A DNA stretch of 19,144 nucleotides from DASZHC01 sp035938215 (lineage in GTDB: Bacteria; Verrucomicrobiota; Verrucomicrobiia; Chthoniobacterales; JAFAMB01): positions 1-19,144 of the forward strand of contig DASZHC010000169.1 of assembly GCA_035938215.1 (NCBI GenBank). The letters run 5' to 3'. Made by a program: the position numbers and the translations under genes. Positions 15,661 through 19,144 of this stretch are shown here, in pieces; the stretch's first letter is position 1; the number at the start of each line of letters is the position of its first letter. The notes beneath the pieces are model-generated. The model saw only the letters and a list, made by a program, of their open reading frames with translations, was not told where the DNA came from and did no database searches.

Positions 15661-17451
15661 ATGAACTTCAGTCCCTGGATCGTTCTCTTTTCTCCCTTTG
15701 CCGCGGTGATCATCACCGCTCTCGTAACTCAAAAACTCAGGAAGCTGAGTTCTTATATCTCGGTCGCGGCCGTCGCAATTTCGTTCATCTTCAGTCTCGC
15801 GATTTTCTTCGGACCGGACGGTTCCGAAGGTTTCAACTGGATTGACCTCGGGACATTCCGAATAGAAATCGGCTACCTCATAAACGATCTGACGAAGTTG
15901 ATGCTCCTCGTCGTCGCCGGCGTCGGATTCCTCATCCATGTCTATTCGATCGGGTACATGGGAGAAGATCGAGGCCGCGCACGCTATTTCTCCGGTTTGT
16001 CGCTGTTCATGTTCTCGATGCTTGGGATCGTGCTCGCGAACAACTTCATCATGATGTTCATCTTTTGGGAGCTGGTCGGAGTGAGTTCCTACATTTTGAT
16101 CGGTCACTGGTTTGACCGTGACGCTCCCCCGGCGGCGGGAAACAAGGCATTTCTTGCCAATCGAATCGGCGACTTTGGATTCATGCTGGGAATCCTTTTG
16201 ATCTGGTCGGCTTCCGGTACGGTGACCTTCGAGCAGCTCGCGCAACGCTGGCCTGCTCTCGGACCGAGTCCCGGATTCATGACCGGGGCGGCCCTTCTTG
16301 TGTTCTGCGGAGCCATCGGCAAATCGGCTCAATTCCCGCTGCACGTATGGCTTCCGGACGCAATGGAAGGTCCAACACCGGTTTCGGCGCTGATCCATGC
16401 CGCAACGATGGTGGCTGCGGGTGTGTTCATGCTTGCTCGAACATTTTTCCTTTTCCAGAGCTCGCCGATGGCGCTAACCTTGATACTTTGGATTGGGCTG
16501 ATCACCTCGCTGCTGGCAGCGCTGATGGCCACGCAGCAAGACGATATCAAGCGGGTCCTCGCCTACTCGACGCTGTCTCAGCTGGGTTTAATGGTAGCGG
16601 CTATGGGGCTAAGCAACCCGCAAGCGGGCATTTTTCATTTATTCACCCACGCTTCCTTTAAGGCCTTGTTATTCCTCGGCGCCGGCTCGGTTATCCATCG
16701 TCTTCACCACGAGCAAAACATCTGGCGCATGGGGGGGCTCCAAAAGAAAATGCCCATCACCTTCTGGACTTTTCTGGTTGGAACGCTGGCCCTTATTGCC
16801 TGCCCGCCGTTCGCGGGATTTTGGAGCAAGGACGAGATTCTGGCGTCTGCCGGCGCAAACATTCCGGCGTTTCTGGCGATCGCAATCGTGACGTTCCTGA
16901 CCGCCTTCTACATGTCGCGTCTGTTCGTCGTCGCATTTTTGGGCCATCCGAGATCCGACCATGCCAGCCATGCGCACGAGTCGCCTTTGGTAATGACAGC
17001 CCCTCTGGTGATCCTCTCTATCGCGGCATGCATCGCGGGCTTCCCGTTTATCGCCTCAGCTTTTATCAAATTACCAGAACTCGAGGGGTCGCCTATAGGC
17101 TCAATGGTGATATCGATCATCGCATTTCTCGCGGGGGCGACTTCCGGCTTTTATCTGTACAAGGGTAAGGACAAAGACCCAATCGATGTCCCTCTGTTCG
17201 AGTATCGATTTTACATCGATGAGTTCTACAACTCTCTGATTAAGTGGACTCAGGACCTTCTTGCAAATGTCTCTGGCTTCGTTGATCGCTGGATCATCGA
17301 CGGCGGCATGGTACGCGGTCTCAGTGGTATTACTTGGGGCTTTGGCTTTGCTCTACGCTTCCTTCAAATCGGCAACCTGCAGGCGTACGCGTTTCTGTTC
17401 GGCGCCGGGGTAGTGTTACTCCTTTACTACATCTTGTTCGGCACAAAATGA
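15661..17451 (+). CDS. nuoL: NADH-quinone oxidoreductase subunit L
   Basis: NuoL is the distal antiporter-like subunit with the long lateral helix. The 596 residues carry a full set of proton-channel residues: E137 in FWELVGVSSYILIG, K221 in GAIGKSAQFPLHVWLPDAME, H246 in SALIHAATMVAAG, the canonical QDDIKRVLAYSTLSQLG motif, and FWSKDEIL in the C-terminal half for the terminal Lys/Asp pair. The C-terminus (about 510-596) has the lateral and last helices. This subunit is therefore conventional, in contrast to NuoM beside it. The TGA overlaps the nuoM ATG. Confidence 0.96.
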   Translation: MNFSPWIVLFSPFAAVIITALVTQKLRKLSSYISVAAVAISFIFSLAIFFGPDGSEGFNWIDLGTFRIEIGYLINDLTKLMLLVVAGVGFLIHVYSIGYMGEDRGRARYFSGLSLFMFSMLGIVLANNFIMMFIFWELVGVSSYILIGHWFDRDAPPAAGNKAFLANRIGDFGFMLGILLIWSASGTVTFEQLAQRWPALGPSPGFMTGAALLVFCGAIGKSAQFPLHVWLPDAMEGPTPVSALIHAATMVAAGVFMLARTFFLFQSSPMALTLILWIGLITSLLAALMATQQDDIKRVLAYSTLSQLGLMVAAMGLSNPQAGIFHLFTHASFKALLFLGAGSVIHRLHHEQNIWRMGGLQKKMPITFWTFLVGTLALIACPPFAGFWSKDEILASAGANIPAFLAIAIVTFLTAFYMSRLFVVAFLGHPRSDHASHAHESPLVMTAPLVILSIAACIAGFPFIASAFIKLPELEGSPIGSMVISIIAFLAGATSGFYLYKGKDKDPIDVPLFEYRFYIDEFYNSLIKWTQDLLANVSGFVDRWIIDGGMVRGLSGITWGFGFALRFLQIGNLQAYAFLFGAGVVLLLYYILFGTK

Positions 17452-18926
17452 ATTTATTGGTTCAGCTTACCTATCTTTCGCAGATCATCGGAGGGTTGCT
17501 CATTCTCGGAGGGATGCCGGCGCGAAGAACTGCCATCATCGCCACTTTGATTGCTTTTGTGTCGGCTTTCATCGTGTTTGCCGGCTACGACCGGATGACG
17601 GGCGGATACCAATTTCTCGCCGCGCTTCCTCTCGTGCCCGACTGGGACCTCAAATTTTCGATCGGCGTCGACGGGCTGAGCTCGACGCTGTTGTTGCTGA
17701 CATCCATTGTGGGCTTAGCCGCCATCATGGTTTCTCCGACAGTCGAAGAGGGCGAAAACAGATATTATGCCTGCATTTTGCTCATCGCGGCCGGCGCTGC
17801 AGGGGCCTTCGCATCTCTTGATCTTTTCTTCTTCTACGCATTCCATGAATTGGCGCTGATACCAACCTTTCTAATGATTGGGATCTGGGGGACCGGGAAC
17901 CGCCAGAGCGCGGCGTGGAAAATCACGATCTACCTCTCGATTGGCAGTATCATTCTGCTTGTCGGCCTGATCGGGCTTTACCTGCTCCCTCCATCTCCTC
18001 AGCGCACGTTTGATATCGTGAAGCTTCAGCAACTGGCATCCAGCGGCGTATTCTCCGGGAGCGGCTCGAAATCAATTTATCTTTTGCTACTGCTGGGATT
18101 TGGAATTCTAGTGTCACTTTTTCCTTTTCACACCTGGGCACCGCAAGCGTATGCCTCGGCACCCGTGCCCGTTGCCATGCTGCACGCCGGAGTTCTTAAA
18201 AAGTTTGGCCTTTATGGTCTTCTTCGCGTTGCTCTTCCGTTGATGCCGGAAGCGGCCCGCCATTGGGCGTGGCTGTTATTGATACTCGTCGCCGGGAACA
18301 TCCTCTATGTCGGTCTTGCCACAATCGCTCAAAAGCAGCTCGATCTTACGCTGGGATATTCGAGCGTAATGCACATGGGGTATGTATTTCTTGGAATCGC
18401 AACCTACAATGTCATCGGCTTGAACGGGGCGGCGCTTCTCATGCTGGCTCATGGATTGTCGATCGCAGCGTTGTTCGCGATGTGTGGCGAGCTTCGGAAA
18501 CAAACCGGCACTCTCAACTATCTGGACCTCGGCGGGTTGGCGACTAACATGCCTACGCTAAGCTTCGTCTTCGGTCTTGCGACCTTTGCCTCGATCGGAC
18601 TTCCAGGCTTTGCTAATTTTGCATCGGAACTGCTTGTCTTCTTTGGTGCATTCAAAACTTCGACGCCCGGATCCGCTTTTAATGAATTCCAGATCGTCGG
18701 TACGATCGCCCTCTGGGGCGTTGTCATCTCGGCCGTTTACATGCTTCGAGCCTATCGAGCGATCTTCATGGGAGAACCCCAGGCGCGATGGCAAGGCGTG
18801 AGAGATATACCGGCCAAGATCAGGTGGGCCGTTGTTTTGCTGGTCGCCGCTCTTCTCGTTGTCGGTTTGGCTCCCCGCACCGTGTTGGACGCTGTTGAAC
18901 CGGGAATTCGACTTTTCGTGAAATGA
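17448..18926 (+). CDS. nuoM: NADH-quinone oxidoreductase subunit M, divergent channel residues
   Basis: NuoM is the middle antiporter-like subunit of the membrane arm. The 492-residue protein has 13-14 hydrophobic helices and clear family sequence: FHELALIPTFLMIGIWG with E134 (E. coli E144), LFPFHTW, GYSSVMHMGYVFLG, LAHGLSIAALF and FASELLVFFG with E394 (E. coli E407). It is odd in three places. The helix-7 lysine (E. coli K234) is L221 in GFGILVSLFPFHTW. The WLPDAH loop is WAPQAY. The D-x-K-R-L-I-A-Y motif reads Q-L-D-L-T-L-G-Y (297-304). K251, K252 and H246 in helix 8 may partly compensate. It starts in an ATGA overlap with nuoL; the frame is open further upstream to 17334, but that part lies within nuoL. 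Confidence 0.93.
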   Translation: MNLLVQLTYLSQIIGGLLILGGMPARRTAIIATLIAFVSAFIVFAGYDRMTGGYQFLAALPLVPDWDLKFSIGVDGLSSTLLLLTSIVGLAAIMVSPTVEEGENRYYACILLIAAGAAGAFASLDLFFFYAFHELALIPTFLMIGIWGTGNRQSAAWKITIYLSIGSIILLVGLIGLYLLPPSPQRTFDIVKLQQLASSGVFSGSGSKSIYLLLLLGFGILVSLFPFHTWAPQAYASAPVPVAMLHAGVLKKFGLYGLLRVALPLMPEAARHWAWLLLILVAGNILYVGLATIAQKQLDLTLGYSSVMHMGYVFLGIATYNVIGLNGAALLMLAHGLSIAALFAMCGELRKQTGTLNYLDLGGLATNMPTLSFVFGLATFASIGLPGFANFASELLVFFGAFKTSTPGSAFNEFQIVGTIALWGVVISAVYMLRAYRAIFMGEPQARWQGVRDIPAKIRWAVVLLVAALLVVGLAPRTVLDAVEPGIRLFVK

Positions 18927-19144
18927 CAATCCCTCCGTTTTGCTTCGAACTCTTCGTCCTTGCTCTAGGGATCTTACTCCTGTTGCTGGAAACATTTTCC
19001 GAGAAACAGGATCGGAAAATGTTCGCCTTCATCGGCATTGTCGGTCTCGCGGTCGTTTTTCTGCTCCTTCAAACGAGTACTCCAGGACCAAGCGGAATGG
19101 CTTCTTACGTTGTCGATTCCGCAGCGATTTTTTTTAAAAAGATC
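18923..19144 (+). CDS. nuoN: NADH-quinone oxidoreductase subunit N, 5' part
   Basis: An ATG in an ATGA overlap with the nuoM stop opens a frame that runs uninterrupted for 74 codons to the window edge. It reads MTIPPFCFELFVLALGILLL, then LETFSEKQDRK, a second hydrophobic helix (MFAFIGIVGLAVVFLLL), a Gly/Pro/Ser loop and YVVDSAAIFFKKI. Two N-terminal helices and a V-D-x-x-A-x-F-F-K sequence are typical of NuoN, and the position after nuoM is the standard one. Only about 15% of the gene is seen, so its channel residues cannot be judged. Confidence 0.85.
   Translation, partial: MTIPPFCFELFVLALGILLLLLETFSEKQDRKMFAFIGIVGLAVVFLLLQTSTPGPSGMASYVVDSAAIFFKKI

Noticed and set aside
15646..16398. Leftward 250-codon open frame rich in charged residues
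   Set aside because: It is the reverse strand of nuoL. Its composition is that expected from reversing a membrane-protein gene.
17334..17447. Longer nuoM start
   Set aside because: The added residues lie wholly within nuoL coding sequence and lack the hydrophobic N-terminus of NuoM; the ATGA overlap start is better.
1..19144. CRISPR arrays, tRNA or rRNA genes, defence or toxin-antitoxin systems
   Set aside because: No regularly spaced repeats, cloverleaf-like sequences or recognisable defence proteins were seen by eye on either strand.

Overview
The window looks like the chromosome of a free-living, respiring, Gram-negative bacterium of moderate GC content. It holds most of a respiratory complex I operon, a type II NADH dehydrogenase, a UbiA-type prenyltransferase and cobalamin-dependent methionine synthase, with worn insertion-sequence debris at the left edge. 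A lipoprotein with an SmpA/OmlA (BamE-like) domain points to an outer membrane. The phylum cannot be fixed from the sequence alone. The NuoF insert, the unusual NuoM and the UbiA type make me think of Verrucomicrobiota or Acidobacteriota, but that is impression rather than proof.

Layout. Positions 1-1764 are mobile-element remains. First comes a leftward fragment of an IS630-type transposase, then an unidentified open stretch. These are followed by the left part of an IS21-type element, with two passenger ORFs (a zinc-ribbon protein and a helix-turn-helix-like protein) and an istA cut off at its first catalytic Asp. Positions 1848-7797 are a leftward block whose transcription order is ndh, ubiA-like, metH. 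Positions 7798-8031 are a 234-base divergent intergenic region. From 8032 to the right edge runs a rightward operon: nuoD, a small lipoprotein gene, nuoE, F, G, H, I, J, K, L, M and the start of nuoN. The genes are packed with gaps of 11 bases or fewer, and several junctions are ATGA overlaps.

How the genes work together. NuoE, F and G form the NADH-oxidising arm and carry the usual flavin and iron-sulfur ligands, including the extra N7 cluster site of NuoG. NuoD and NuoI are the connecting-arm subunits seen here. NuoH, J, K, L, M and N form the membrane arm. nuoA, nuoB and nuoC are absent from this cluster and must lie elsewhere if the complex is whole. The divergent ndh encodes the non-pumping alternative route from NADH to quinone. 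The adjacent UbiA-family enzyme probably makes the membrane quinone (perhaps menaquinone). One switch region between ndh and nuoD could therefore balance the two NADH routes.

The most interesting observations are four. NuoM lacks the membrane lysine and the D-x-K-R motif that are nearly universal in antiporter-like subunits. An SmpA-like lipoprotein gene sits inside the complex I operon. The cluster begins at nuoD. A repeated 14-19 base element lies inside the IS21 passenger gene with identical codons each time. I did not find an obviously new defence, RNA or mobile system.
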